64,000 nucleotides of DNA from Sipunculus nudus (Eukaryota > Annelida > Sipuncula > Golfingiida > Sipunculidae): NCBI GenBank assembly GCA_026874595.1, contig CM049322.1, positions 47,279,840-47,343,839 on the forward strand. The letters run 5' to 3'. Shown in pieces: positions 1 through 10,839 of this stretch; within the stretch, counting starts at the first letter, position 1; every line of letters starts with the position of its first letter. The position numbers and the translations under genes are program-made. The notes beneath the pieces were generated by a model. That model saw nothing but the letters and a program-made list of their open reading frames with translations, made no database searches and was not told the DNA's origin.

Positions 1-650
1 ATCAACAGTATGATTACCACTAGAAAACAAAATATATCAGGCTAAATAAAGACAAACAAAAATGGTTTTACGAACTATGGGAACACAACAATCGGTATGA
101 GCCGGCTATTTGTTTTCCAATCCAGAAACGTTGAATTTTGCCAGCATTTCTATAGAACAGATGTGCGTTTTAATTCTTAAAAAGAATCTATATGCTCAAT
201 ACTTAATTAGGCAAATTCTAAAAGCTTTGGAATCCGTTTAGGAAATTTGTGAAATAGACTAAATTAGCAACAATACCGAGGAACTGGTCATTTACAAGAA
301 AATATGATCCTTACGAAATAGGTGTGCAAAATCCATCGAAAATATTTTTGCGCATGGCCTAAAATTTGGGATCTATAATAAGACACATTTTTTTAGAAAA
401 TATTATGGAGCGGATTTTATTTTTAACCATTTTATTAAAATTGTTCAATAATAAAAGTCTTATAATCAGGGCACAAAATAGCATTGCCTCACTAAAAATT
501 TAAAAGCACAACACAACAAATTAAAATTTTATCAAAGTGTTATTTTTGTTATTTTCATGTAAGAAATGTCCGAACGACTGGGGAGCAAAATCGAAAATTT
601 TGACTGAACATCAAACCAGTTTTCTCCTATCTCATAACACTGTTTCGGGG
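1..650. other. AT-rich sequence downstream of the GST gene; no gene seen
   Basis: No exon-like open frame, RNA gene or clear repeat is visible here. The stretch lies 3' of the minus-strand GST stop codon, so it probably contains that transcript's 3' UTR and intergenic DNA. Confidence 0.5.
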
Positions 651-652
651 AT

Positions 653-3600
653 TTAGTACTGAGTCTGTGGTCTTTTCTTGATCCACTCGGCGATCTTCGG
701 TATGGCTTCCACCCTATCTTTAAGAGCCTTAAGATTGGGAGCTTTTTCCCAAGGTACATCAATCTCAAACATACCCGGCCAGGTGATGAGGTTTATGAAA
801 CACAGATCCGCCCAGGTCAGCTGAAAGAGTGAAACATACTATGACTCAGTCTCATCATACCCCTAAACTCTTCAGATTACAGATCAGTTGCCAAACTATG
901 ATTTCTTATGTCCAGTTTTCTTCTTTCAGATGATTATTTGTACGCAAATAGAAACAGAAATCTGAATTTACGTTACTTTTAAAATTTCAGATCTTTAGAT
1001 CATGTATATGTAAACTGTCCAAAATATACATACCCCGTCCCCAACAAAGAATCCTGAGCCATTGTTGTTACAAAAGACCTTCTCCAAATTTGCCAACATT
1101 GTGGGGAGTTTTTCTTTCGTGTATTTCTCCCTAATTTCTGCCTGGGGGGCAAAAGAAAGTTTTATTATTTACCTGTTTATTAGCCTACAACCCCGTAGTT
1201 TAGTTATGTCACTTTGTTCGTTCGTCTTTGTATCGTAAACAATTATGCATCACTGATTCATGGTTTGCTTGTGTTTTAACACTTATTTTCGGCCTGTAAA
1301 CCCCTACTTATCCTATTCATTATTGTTTGTCTGCATACAAAATATCTAAAACCCTCCATTTGAATTACAATAAGGTTATTGCGCACAGCGTCAGGAGAGA
1401 GTTTATAAAGTTTGCATGCCCAATCGTTTTTCGTTTATTCTTACTCTACCGCTCCGGATAGCAGCTTCGGAAACCCAGGTATGGATGGAACACATGCCTA
1501 ATGACAGAGTGATCCGGGTAAATGTGGTAATTACTATTTAAGAATACCTACTTTTTTCCCTTCGTCCGGGCACACGTATAAATCGTCCAGAAGTTTCACA
1601 AGATCTTCCATGGTATCCGCAATCATATCAGCACGGGCCTCCTCTAGAGCGGTTTTACCCGCAAAGCCTGCAGGCAATATGGAATGTGAAATGCCAATCG
1701 ACACAGGTATTCCTTTCACTATACATCTGCGAAGCTACCCCAGGTTGTCATGATCTGTCATATAACCCCTTAAGTCTCGATCGCCACATAAGAGGAGATG
1801 GAATAATAGTCATGACTTTTAGCTTGGGGTGTTTTCTAATGGAGTGGCGTCAAAGGTTGAAAATGTTATTTCCAAGGCTTGATGCAGGTTGGTCTATGAG
1901 CTATGGATCCATCAGCTATAAAGCTTGCTGTTTTTAAAATGGCTTCCGCAAGGAATAACATGTGACACTTGCAGAGGTAATTCCTGCTTGCAAATTTAAA
2001 GACTGGGTGATTCAGAAGAACTATGGAGATTTTGTTGCCGTGAAAATGCATTTCTTTAATAAAAAAATACCGAAAATTATTGTAAAATTTTAATCAAAGG
2101 AAGTTAAATAAAAACTTGTATAAAAACTCTATTATATTTTATTTCTGAGGTAAAGAGAAGGGTCAATATAAGCAAACAAAATTTTCAGAGGATAAGCTCA
2201 GGCATCAGTGGCTACTATTGACCATAAGTAGGGGGACACAGAAGGCAAAAGGGTGGTATAATTTCATCAGTCTCGAGTGATATGAAAGATCATTATTTTT
2301 GACAGTCAGTTTTTCACGTGCCTCACTATTTAAGAACGTATTTAGTCCTCAACGTATTTGACTGCCTTTAGTATGTAGCTCTTTTTTGTTACGCCATAAC
2401 CATTACACCTATGACAGTAATATATATAGAGCCGAGCAAATACCGATTGATGAATCTTTAGATCAATCCTACGCATTTCTTACCGAATTTTTTGGCAAGG
2501 AATCTTGACAAAGCGCGCCTTTGAGCAATCACAACGCCATCTACCTCGAGCAGGGGTACCTGTCCAAATGGAGTTTCTGAAATTAAGGTTCAATATACGA
2601 TATAAACACTGAAAATAATTAAATCTGTGCCAGTTTTTACCAAAAATCCAATTATTTAAATCTAGGTACCTATTGGTCTCGACGCTCAGCTGAATTTATC
2701 TATAAAAATTTTGTTATGATCTTGTTTTCATAATTTGGGTCCTGTAACCTATACCTTTCGACTTAAAACCTGAGAACTTACTATCCTTGAACTTAAACAA
2801 TTTTAATTTTGTAACATCATTTTGCAGAAAATAGTGAGCTTCACCTTTAACCAGGTAACCTCAAAATCCACAGATTTCCTTAACTTTCGGCAGGTAAGCC
2901 ATATATGAAAGATGGAAGGTTTGTTATGAAAAAAATTGATTTACACTGCATCCACAATCTTTAATGTGGGTCATGTGACCTTCACCTTTGTATCCTAAAC
3001 CCAGATATCAAAATGACTTTTACACTAGTAACTGGTCATTAATAAATCAAGTTTTAAGCAGTTCTTTTAATCCAAACCAGAGTTATCGTCCACAAATTGA
3101 TTGTCAATGGATATATCCTGTGACTTTGAACTATGACCCTGGCACCCGAAAGCATAAAAAAAATCTTCAACTATCGGCCGGTGAACAATATCTGAAATAT
3201 GGAAGGTTTGTGATGTTGGCTTACAATGCATCCACAATTTTTTTAAAGAAACTGGTCCTGTGGCTTTGATATTTGTGCCCATGGCCCCTTAAATAGATAA
3301 GGTTCATACGTTGTTGTTGGGTCATACATTGTTTAGGTTTCAAACCAATTTTTCTGTCTCCCAACCTGAGTAATCGTCAATAAACTTATTTGTCAATAGA
3401 AAAGCCATGTGACCTATGACCTTGTAACCAAAAAATCATATAGAATCTTCCCATATTGGCAGGTGAACAATTTCTTTTAGATGGAAGGACTGTGATGAAA
3501 CGTTTGGCTAAATTAAATCTTTCATATTTTTATAAAGAATGAGTCATGTGACCGTGACTTTGATCATATGACCCAAAGATTTCTTAGTGGTGGGCCTTAT

Positions 3601-4426
3601 ATAATTTAAGTTTGAAACCTATGTGTAAAACCAAACAAGAGTTATCCTCTGGAAACTTATTTGTGAACAGATAGCCCTTGTGACGTTGACTTTTGACCCT
3701 GTGGTCCCAACTTCAATCAAGTTCTTCCCCTAGTGTCAGGTCAGCTACATGCACAAGATGGAAGGTTTGGGATGAAAAGTTTGGTTTAAAATGCTTCCAA
3801 AATCATTTTAAATGACGGGGATCTATGACCCTAACCTTTGATTTCATGACGGCAAAGTCATTAGGGTCCTTGCATTAGTGGTGGGCCATACATATATCAA
3901 GTTTGAAATCCATATGCCAATCCAAACTGGAGTTATCATCTTGAAACAAATTTGATGACGGACGGACGAACAGACAGGATAATTACTATAAGGCGCCCAG
4001 TTATGATCAACAAACAAACCTGGTTTAGGGACAATAGATGACGTAACAGCTGTGCTGTCATTTAATGTTTTAAATTTTTTTTAGAAATCGTAAAATTTGA
4101 AAATTAAATACAGGCGGTGACATCAGCTTGCAGGAACTGACAATACTAGTAATGGTCATTATTCAAGGCAAGATTCATAACAATCCATTAATTATATATA
4201 TATTCGAGATTTTGTCACAAAATTTTAGCTAATACTGTTGTAAATTGATGACACTGTGTGACGCAGGGACATGTGAACAAGCACTTACTTGGTTTATATT
4301 CTGTCCATTCATTATCCTCAAATTCAAGACGGACATCCTCGTAAGACTGACTAGCAAGCTCGAATAGCATCCGGGCAGTCTCCCCCGACCTTTTGCGTGG
4401 AAGTAAATGAGCTTGTAAGATGGCAT
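653..4426 (-). CDS. Sigma-class glutathione S-transferase, five coding exons, frameshifted in exon 1
   Basis: Cytosolic GST joining glutathione to electrophiles; the sigma class also includes hematopoietic prostaglandin D synthase and cephalopod S-crystallins. Coding exons, 5' to 3' on the minus strand: 4426-4289, 2576-2484, 1667-1552, 1141-1034 and 820-653, all with GT-AG borders and compatible phases (1, 1, 0, 0). Exon 1 gives MPSYKLIYFHAKGRG with the catalytic Tyr near residue 8. Exon 2 gives TPFGQVPLLEVDG, the cis-Pro loop of the thioredoxin fold. Exon 3 has GFAGKTALEEARADMI, exon 4 GSGFFVGDG, and exon 5 LTWADL then VEAIPKIAEWIKKRPQTQY and a stop. The total of about 209 residues is normal for the class. 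Oddities: after GRG the frame is lost in a run of five G (six are needed for the expected GETARML continuation), so exon 1 carries a one-base deletion or an assembly error. The glutathione-binding QS pair reads QR in exon 2. A dispersed repeat (2665-3990) fills much of intron 1. Confidence 0.85.
2665..3990 (+). mobile_element. Dispersed repeat R1 (GACGCTCAGCTG end, GACGGACG end)
   Basis: A non-coding repeat inside GST intron 1. It starts with CCTATTGGTCTCGACGCTCA and ends in a GACGGACGGACGAACAGACA tract. Between them are phrases such as GTGACCTTGACCTTTGA-like runs and GATGGAAGGTTTGTGATGAA repeated with drift every 200-300 bp. The same end motif and internal phrases recur inverted at 17890-18914 and in longer forms at 31012 and 62379. 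No coding capacity is seen, so it is probably a non-autonomous transposon; the class is undetermined. Confidence 0.6.
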
Positions 4427-4552
4427 GGTGTTGTCACTGATAAACAAAACAAAAACCAACATACACAAGTTGTCCTTTTACCCAATCTCAGCCGCTGTCA
4501 GCGGATAGACACTTCGTGGCCTGATGGACCGATAACTGTTTCGTCGCCGGCC

Positions 4553-4560
4553 CATATATA
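4553..4560 (-). promoter_or_regulatory. Possible TATA element of the GST gene (proximal copy)
   Basis: Minus-strand TATATATG lies 127 bp upstream of the exon 1 ATG, with GC-rich sequence just after it. An identical element is present in the duplicated copy at 5918-5925. Position and motif suit a core promoter, but an upstream 5' UTR exon is also possible because a TTTATCAG acceptor-like motif sits 10 bases before the ATG. Confidence 0.25.
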
Positions 4561-5653
4561 GATGTAATTGGTAGTACAGCGATAAACGATCGTAAACTCT
4601 TTAAGAGGGAAATTTGTTATTATTGTTATGGGCATTGTGCCAATATAACATTTGCGACACTATGTATGTATGTTATTTACATTTTTTTCTTTAGTTATCG
4701 CGTATTTTGACCCAAAGGACACGGGCTGTGCCATTCACAGCGACCATGGCAATAGCAGTCGGCTATTAATCAGAACGACTATCTGGGTTAAAATATATTT
4801 ATCGGTGCTGACCATGGGAACAACAATTACTCATAATACAAGACAAGCATTATTTCATGTATTTTTTATTTGATCATTTTTAACGTAAGGCGAAACTACC
4901 TCGAATACACAAAATTAAAAGACAACAGACCAGGACATCATGATATGTCAGACGAAAATGAAGACAGTGTAAACGGATTATTCGTGACTCTTATAATAAA
5001 AAATCTATATATGTATAGAAAATATACAACTTTAAAGCATATATATATAAATCTAAAGTGAGAGAGAGAGACATCTCATAAATGTAATTTGATATTCGGG
5101 ATCACCTGGTAAAAAAAAATTGTTATCTTGTTTATTATTTTCAAATTATTATTGACAACAACTCATAACCCTGATGAATTGAAACTACTCAGACTGATGT
5201 TGCTCTAAATGTGTAGTTTACCATGGAAAACTCGTCCATTACTTATCAATGTGAGCAGTTTGCAACATGTAAGCTACAATCGAGAATTTAATGAGTTGTT
5301 TAACATGAAATCCATCTGAGACTCAGTACTTTCAGTACAGTAATATCCAAAAACACAATATCCATTGAAAAAAAAAACCCTGCAAGTCAGTTAGCGATAT
5401 ATAAAACATATGTCATAGATATCCTTGACAAAAGTTAAATTTTTTTTAGAAATCGTAAAATTTGAAAATTAAATACAGGCGGTGACATCAGCTTGCAGGA
5501 ACTGACAATACTAGTAATGGTCATTATTCAAGGCAAGATTCATAACAATCCATTAATTATATATATATTCGAGATTTTGTCACAAAATTTTAGCTAATAC
5601 TGATGTAAATTGATGACACTGTGTGACGCAGGGACATGTGAACAAGCACTTTC

Positions 5654-5791
5654 TTGGTTTATATTCTGTCCATTCATTATCCTCAAATTCAAGACGGACA
5701 TCCTCGTAAGACTGACTAGCAAGCTCGAATAGCATCCGGGCAGTCTCCCCCGACCTTTTGCGTGGAAGTAAATGAGCTTGTAAGATGGCAT
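5654..5791 (-). pseudogene. Duplicated GST first exon with a broken splice donor
   Basis: Second copy of the exon at 4289-4426, from the tandem duplication. It starts with the same MPSYKLIYFHAKGRG codons and has the same frameshift in the G run. Here the 5' splice site has changed: where the proximal copy reads CCAA followed by GTAAGT, this one reads CCAA followed by GAAAGT (base 5652). It therefore cannot be spliced to exon 2 in the normal way and is probably a dead or dying exon. Confidence 0.85.
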
Positions 5792-7491
5792 GGTGTTGTC
5801 ACTGATAAACAAAACAAAAACCAACATACACAAGTTGTCCTTTTACCCAATCTCAGCCGCTGTCAGCGGATAGACACTTCGTGGCCTGATGGACCGATAA
5901 CTGTTTCGTCGCCGGCCCATATATAGATGTAATTGGTAGTACAGCGATAAACGATCGTAAACTCTTTAAGAGGGAAATTTGTTATTATTGTTATGGGCAT
6001 TGTGCCAATATAACATTTGCGACACTATGTATGTATGTTATTTACATTTTTTTCTTTAGTTATCGCGTATTTTGACCCAAAGGACACGGGCTGTGCCATT
6101 CACAGCGACCATGGCAATAGCAGTCGGCTATTAATCAGAACGACTATCTGGGTTAAAATATATTTATCGGTGCTGACCATGGGAACAACAATTACTCATA
6201 ATACAAGACAAGCATTATTTCATGTATTTTTTATTTGATCATTTTTAACGTAAGGCGAAACTACCTCGAATACACAAAATTAAAAGACAACAGACCAGGA
6301 CATCATGATATGTCAGACGAAAATGAAGACAGTGTAAACGGATTATTCGTGACTCTTATAATAAAAAATCTATATATGTATAGAAAATATACAACTTTAA
6401 AGCATATATATATAAATCTAAAGTGAGAGAGAGAGACATCTCATAAATGTAATTTGATATTCGGGATCACCTGGTAAAAAAAATTGTTATCTTGTTTATT
6501 ATTTTCAAATTATTATTGACAACAACTCATAACCCTGATGAATTGAAACTACTCAGACTGATGTTGCTCTAAATGTGTAGTTTACCATGGAAAACTCGTC
6601 CATTACTTATCAATGTGAGCAGTTTGCAACATGTAAGCTACAATCGAGAATTTAATGAGTTGTTTAACATGAAATCCATCTGAGACTCAGTACTTTCAGT
6701 ACAGTAATATCCAAAAACACAATATCCATTGAAAAAAAACCCTGCAAGTCAGTTAGCGATATATAAAACATATGTCATAGATATCCTTGACAAAAGGAGA
6801 AACCCATTGGTATTGGGTTCAAACGGGAGAGGGGGGGGGGAATCAGGAGTCCAGAAACGCGGCCGTCTAGCTCAGAGAAAAACACAGACTGCCGATGTAA
6901 CAAAAGTCCCGGCCGGTTAGCACACATTCCGACACCCAACCGTCGGCAGATCTGCGAGGGAAACAAACTGGGGCAAAAATAGCCCACGTTGTAAGCCTGC
7001 CTGTGAGGCTTACATGCACTCTGTATAAAATATTGGTGTACGAGCGAGAAAACAGATTTACCTTGGCATATTATAAGGTTAAAAAAGAAAAAGTGCAGCT
7101 AGCTACAAGCCCCGCTTGGACCCGTTACTTTTCTCTTATTGTCACTATAAAGCACTATTTTAGAGTTCTGGCAGTAAATATTATGCATTGGATTTCCATG
7201 ATGAATGGGGTTGAAATTTAACAGCCAGTCATCAGAAGAAGGATTCTGAAAACAAGCTTGCTAACATCGCTTCCTGACATTTCTCCTATATAATGCGTTT
7301 CAGTTTCTTCTTTGAACAAGAAAACAAGTAAGGTGTCGTACATACGGCTTTGTTAGTTAGATTATGTTTGTCCAAGGTATGGAGATACTGCGTCTTGCTC
7401 ATAATGTGCGTACAGTTAAAATGGCACCCGTACTTGTAAACTGGACGTTTCGCGGCACGTTCTCAGCAGGAACGTGCTTGAAACGTGAAAG

Positions 7492-7629
7492 TTAATTAAT
7501 TTTCCGGATGAAGGCAAAGAAGGCAACAACACAGGCTGTCCCGAAAGCAATATTAAATGGTCGCGTTAAGTCCAAATACTTTTTTTTTAAGATCGCCGGA
7601 TTGTTTTGGAAGCGCACGGTGTATTCGAA
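7492..7629 (-). CDS. Unidentified small open frame with one membrane segment
   Basis: An open minus-strand frame ending in TAA at 7492-7494 encodes a basic stretch (NPAILKKKYLDLTRP) and then a hydrophobic helix (FNIAFGTACVVAFFAFIRK) three residues from the stop. The layout resembles the short single-helix accessory subunits of mitochondrial inner-membrane complexes, but I do not recognise the family. It has no obvious ATG, so it would have to be a last exon (an AAG/CATAAT acceptor is weak) or a retroposed fragment. Confidence 0.22.
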   Translation of the reverse strand, partial: FEYTVRFQNNPAILKKKYLDLTRPFNIAFGTACVVAFFAFIRKIN

Positions 7630-8299
7630 TTATGCTTTTCATTAGCATATACAGAAACCTGTTGTTGTCAAGAGGGTTTGGCAGTACAGCTTCCACTTAC
7701 AATAAACACAACATTTAAGTACTGCTTTAAATTGCTTGGCCGAAGCGTTCTCGCCTGAAAGGTGTACGCATGGTGCATGGTATCGGTCGAAATCCAAAAT
7801 AAAGGCAAAACCGTAGGAAAGCCTTTGTCTGTGAGTTATATGTTTCCTGTGTAGTGTCAACGTAGACCGCTTGAACATTACTGATTGTTTCTTTATATGT
7901 CTCCCGTAGCTGTTGTCAAATAATGAAATGTACGACATATGTGGAACAAAGTTAACAAGTGCAGTTTAGTTTTGCCAGAGGAACCGTAGAACGTTAGTCA
8001 GATTATCTGTTTGTCTGTCCGGATTCATTCGCACGCTAGGGATCGCACGGTCGTCAAACTTCGTGAGAGGGTGCATTTTGGTCCGGGGAAGAACGAGTTT
8101 ATATTGTTAAGGCGTTTGGTAAAGAAATGGCCTCAAAATCGATAAAAAATATTATGGGTTTAATACCTGCGGCCTGCCATGGCCATTCTCACATAGTGCG
8201 CCCACGTCGTCCTGAATCTTCTCTCGCTAACCAAATCAAACCTGACATAGTCTGCCAAACATTCACTACGCGTCGGCCTTTTGTAAGCAGTCCGCTCAA

Positions 8300-8560
8300 G
8301 TCAACACAAATGAATGTTGTTCTGCTTGACCGCTGGGACGAATTTAGACCGGGAACATCTCACCACTGCCCATATCGGCAATATGTCCCCCAATTTTTGC
8401 ACAAGTGAATCATGCCCCGGGTTAATCGCTGGGACGATTTTGAACGCGGAACACCTCAACCCCCGCCAAATCGGCAACATGTCCCGCAATTTGTGTCAGT
8501 GCATTTCAAATGCGCACGCCATGTCAGTGCTTTTCAAACGCGCACGCCAGTCAGGCAATT
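8300..8560. repeat. Imperfect two-unit tandem repeat of about 75-80 bp
   Basis: The phrases GACCGCTGGGACGAATTTAG... and AATCGCTGGGACGATTTTGA... begin at about 8329 and 8424. Each is followed by CATATCGGCAATATGTCCCC or AAATCGGCAACATGTCCCGC. A shorter echo (CGCACGCCATGTCAGTGC) follows. The repeat is open in several frames on both strands, which explains the short overlapping open frames here. Its origin is unknown; it lies beside DIRS-like remains and may belong to that element. Confidence 0.6.
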
Positions 8561-8697
8561 TACGTCTGTTCATGATGAATTCTATTGTTCACTCTACGAT
8601 GTTGTGGTTGGTATTCACAAGGGTTTGTTCCAGTTTGGATTTGGACGGACGAAAACTAGCAGTTAGCTAAACTTAAGAAGTGATTTCCGCTCAATTA

Positions 8698-9690
8698 TTA
8701 ATACCTTCTTTCAATTACGTTACAATCACATCTCGCATGCATCCAAACACAACACGGGTTTTCTCTAGTAATGTAAACGTGACAAGCAGTGATATACCAT
8801 ACCGTGGCATGTATGTCATAGTGGATTGACCACAAAAATTTTTCCCGAAGGGCCTTCATAGCGAGGACGTTTACGGCGGGCCCTTTATTAATAGCGAACG
8901 TGGTCACCTGATTGTCAATGAACACAACCAGTCTCTTGTTAACGAACTGATAATGCCATCGCCGAATGGACAATAAATTAACAAACAACTTTGTTATTAT
9001 GTGCTCACATACCGTTACAAGGAAAGTCACATTTCCAGTTAGTGCAATACCAGTCTCAAATACAATACAGGTGCTGCATGCGTCCGTACTGAAAATATGC
9101 AAAGGAGGCGATTTTCCTAGGAAGAAAGAGGTTCCTTTAAAATCTTCCTAAAACTGAATGTCAAGTCTCGCCTCTTCATTCGAGCGCAGTTGTGTGTGAG
9201 GCTTCTTAAGCTTGGCCACGGGGACGATTAACCTAGGGACATGTCCCACCCCTCCTCGAACTACGAATAAACCGACAAGCCTTGTCATTTGTCCGTTAAC
9301 GTTATTGCCACACACACAAGGTAGATTTTAGTCGCTGAAATTTGATTACAATAAAGACAATTTCACTCGCACGTTGTCTATTTCAGTCTCTAGAAATGTT
9401 AGGCACAGTTATGATAAATCGGCATCAAAGAGAATGAAATCGTCCAAATACGCGTATGCACGATTAAATCCTCACTTATTCATCATGCGGCTTATGCAGT
9501 TATTAATTTTTGGAGGATTTTAAAAGATTTAGCCGCACCGAATGGAAACCTGGTTTCCTCCATATACATCAACTGGCCACTGCCAGAATATCGCTACTTA
9601 AACCCAGTACCGCGATGTGAATACACACAAATAGGAATTCTGCGATATGCACTTTGAATGTCCACTTTGGCAAGTCGGTAACACATTTAC
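8698..9690 (-). mobile_element. Degraded DIRS/Ngaro-like retroelement: reverse transcriptase and RNase H
   Basis: On the minus strand the RT part (about 9690-9400) gives LAKVDIQSAYRRIPI, then an FPFG motif, then AYAYLDDFILFDADLS with the catalytic DD pair, interrupted by frameshifts and stops. It is followed at 9102-8698 by RNase H-like sequence with VVFIDNQVTTFAINKG and WYITACHVYIT. The order and the IDN...INKG signature fit the DIRS/Ngaro tyrosine-recombinase retroelements better than gypsy. No recombinase domain was found downstream, and the copy is clearly dead. Confidence 0.6.
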
Positions 9691-9699
9691 TACCTGATC

Positions 9700-10430
9700 A
9701 TTTGTAATATATTTGGCTTAATGTGGAAATGCATAGCCATTGGGTGCCAATCATGACGACAAACAGGAAAGTTCATGATCACTCGATTCCTATTAACATG
9801 GCTATCGCGCACATACATAACACTGTGCTATTACACTTTCCTGTATTCAAAGATTTTTGATAATCCTCAATATCTTGCTGTGTATACACGTTTCTCGGTC
9901 TATGTACCGCGTACAGACTATTCTCTCAAGGCGACGACCCAAAGTCTTTCACAGCTGATGTCTCCTTGCAACACCCAGACCTGGTACCAGAATATGCTTC
10001 CAAACAGCAATATCCAGTGCCGATACGGTAAAGCCTTCTGTCTGTTCCTGGAAGCGCACACAAGTATCAATCCCCCAGATTACCAGCCCGTCGGTAAAAT
10101 GCGTTATTTGCTCAGAAGTTCTTTACAGAGTAATCCTTTGTGGCTTCCTCAGACAGCGACTATCTAGACTTGCAGACACCAGACCTCAGCTGTTTCCACT
10201 GTGACATATGCAGACCGGCCGTAGGACTTATAAAGGTATCGTCAGTCTATACCTCACCGGTCCGCTAAAACGGCCCTTCTCCCGAAAAAAAAATCCCACT
10301 CCACTCCGCCTAAATGCTTGCTGACGTCACAACTCCTGATTGTCCTCCGGTCAACCATTACTCCAAATTACGCAGACCGTCAATCACTGCGCGAATACAT
10401 GTATTAATAAGAAACGCCTACAGTAACAGT
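9700..10430. other. No supported gene; possibly 5' remains of the DIRS-like element
   Basis: The longest open frame here (9775-10167, plus) has no recognisable motif and runs antisense to the retroelement. The minus strand has long but unrecognised open stretches upstream of the RT motifs and may be degraded gag-like sequence. Confidence 0.3.
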
Positions 10431-10436
10431 GTGTGA

Positions 10437-10836
10437 GAAAATCTAACTTACACAGGTACACTTCCTTTGAAATCTACAACAAACACTAGTGATTGCCATA
10501 ACAGAAGCGGCTCCGTCTTAATTATAACGTAATGAAATTAACATCAGACGAGACACGAGTGCTCTCTAACCATTAAACTGCCCTGAGATTACATCTAACG
10601 AAACACGTGTCCTTTATGTAACATTATCACGCTATCAACTGAAAATCTAACTTACACAGGTACACTTCCTTTGAAATCTACAACAAACACTAGTGATTGC
10701 CATAACAGAAGCGGCTCCGTCTTAATTATAACGTAATGAAATTAACATCAGACGAGACACGAGTGCTCTCTAACCATTAAACTGCCCTGAGATTACATCT
10801 AACGAGACACGTGTCCTTTTTTGTAACATTATCACG
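10437..10836. repeat. 204-bp tandem duplication
   Basis: Two copies starting at 10437 and 10641 both read GAAAATCTAACTTACACAGG, then the same 190 bp through ACACGTGTCC to ACATTATCACG. They differ at a few bases (AACGAAACACG versus AACGAGACACG, and a T-run). No coding function is seen. Confidence 0.95.
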
Positions 10837-10839
10837 AAC

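Larger units (their letters stand above)
4070..6796. repeat. Tandem duplication of a 1.36-kb unit carrying the GST promoter and first coding exon
   Basis: Copy 1 is 4070-5434 and copy 2 is 5435-about 6796, directly adjacent at an offset of 1365. They differ by only a few substitutions and A-run lengths: G/A near 4237, A/T at 4287 versus 5652, and poly-A tracts near 5113 and 5370. The near identity means either a very recent duplication or a false duplication from two assembled haplotypes. The junction shows only a few bases of microhomology. Confidence 0.95.

Noticed and set aside
4652-6426. Pairs of identical 73- and 63-codon open frames
   Set aside because: They are identical only because of the 1.36-kb tandem duplication; they lie upstream of the GST promoter and have no motifs.
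8127-8670. Overlapping 93-, 118- and 84-codon open frames
   Set aside because: Their apparent repeated peptide (RWD…PG…R.YVPQF) comes from a DNA tandem repeat that is open in several frames on both strands.
9775-10167. 130-codon plus-strand open frame
   Set aside because: Antisense to retroelement remains and without recognisable motif; treated as a shadow frame.
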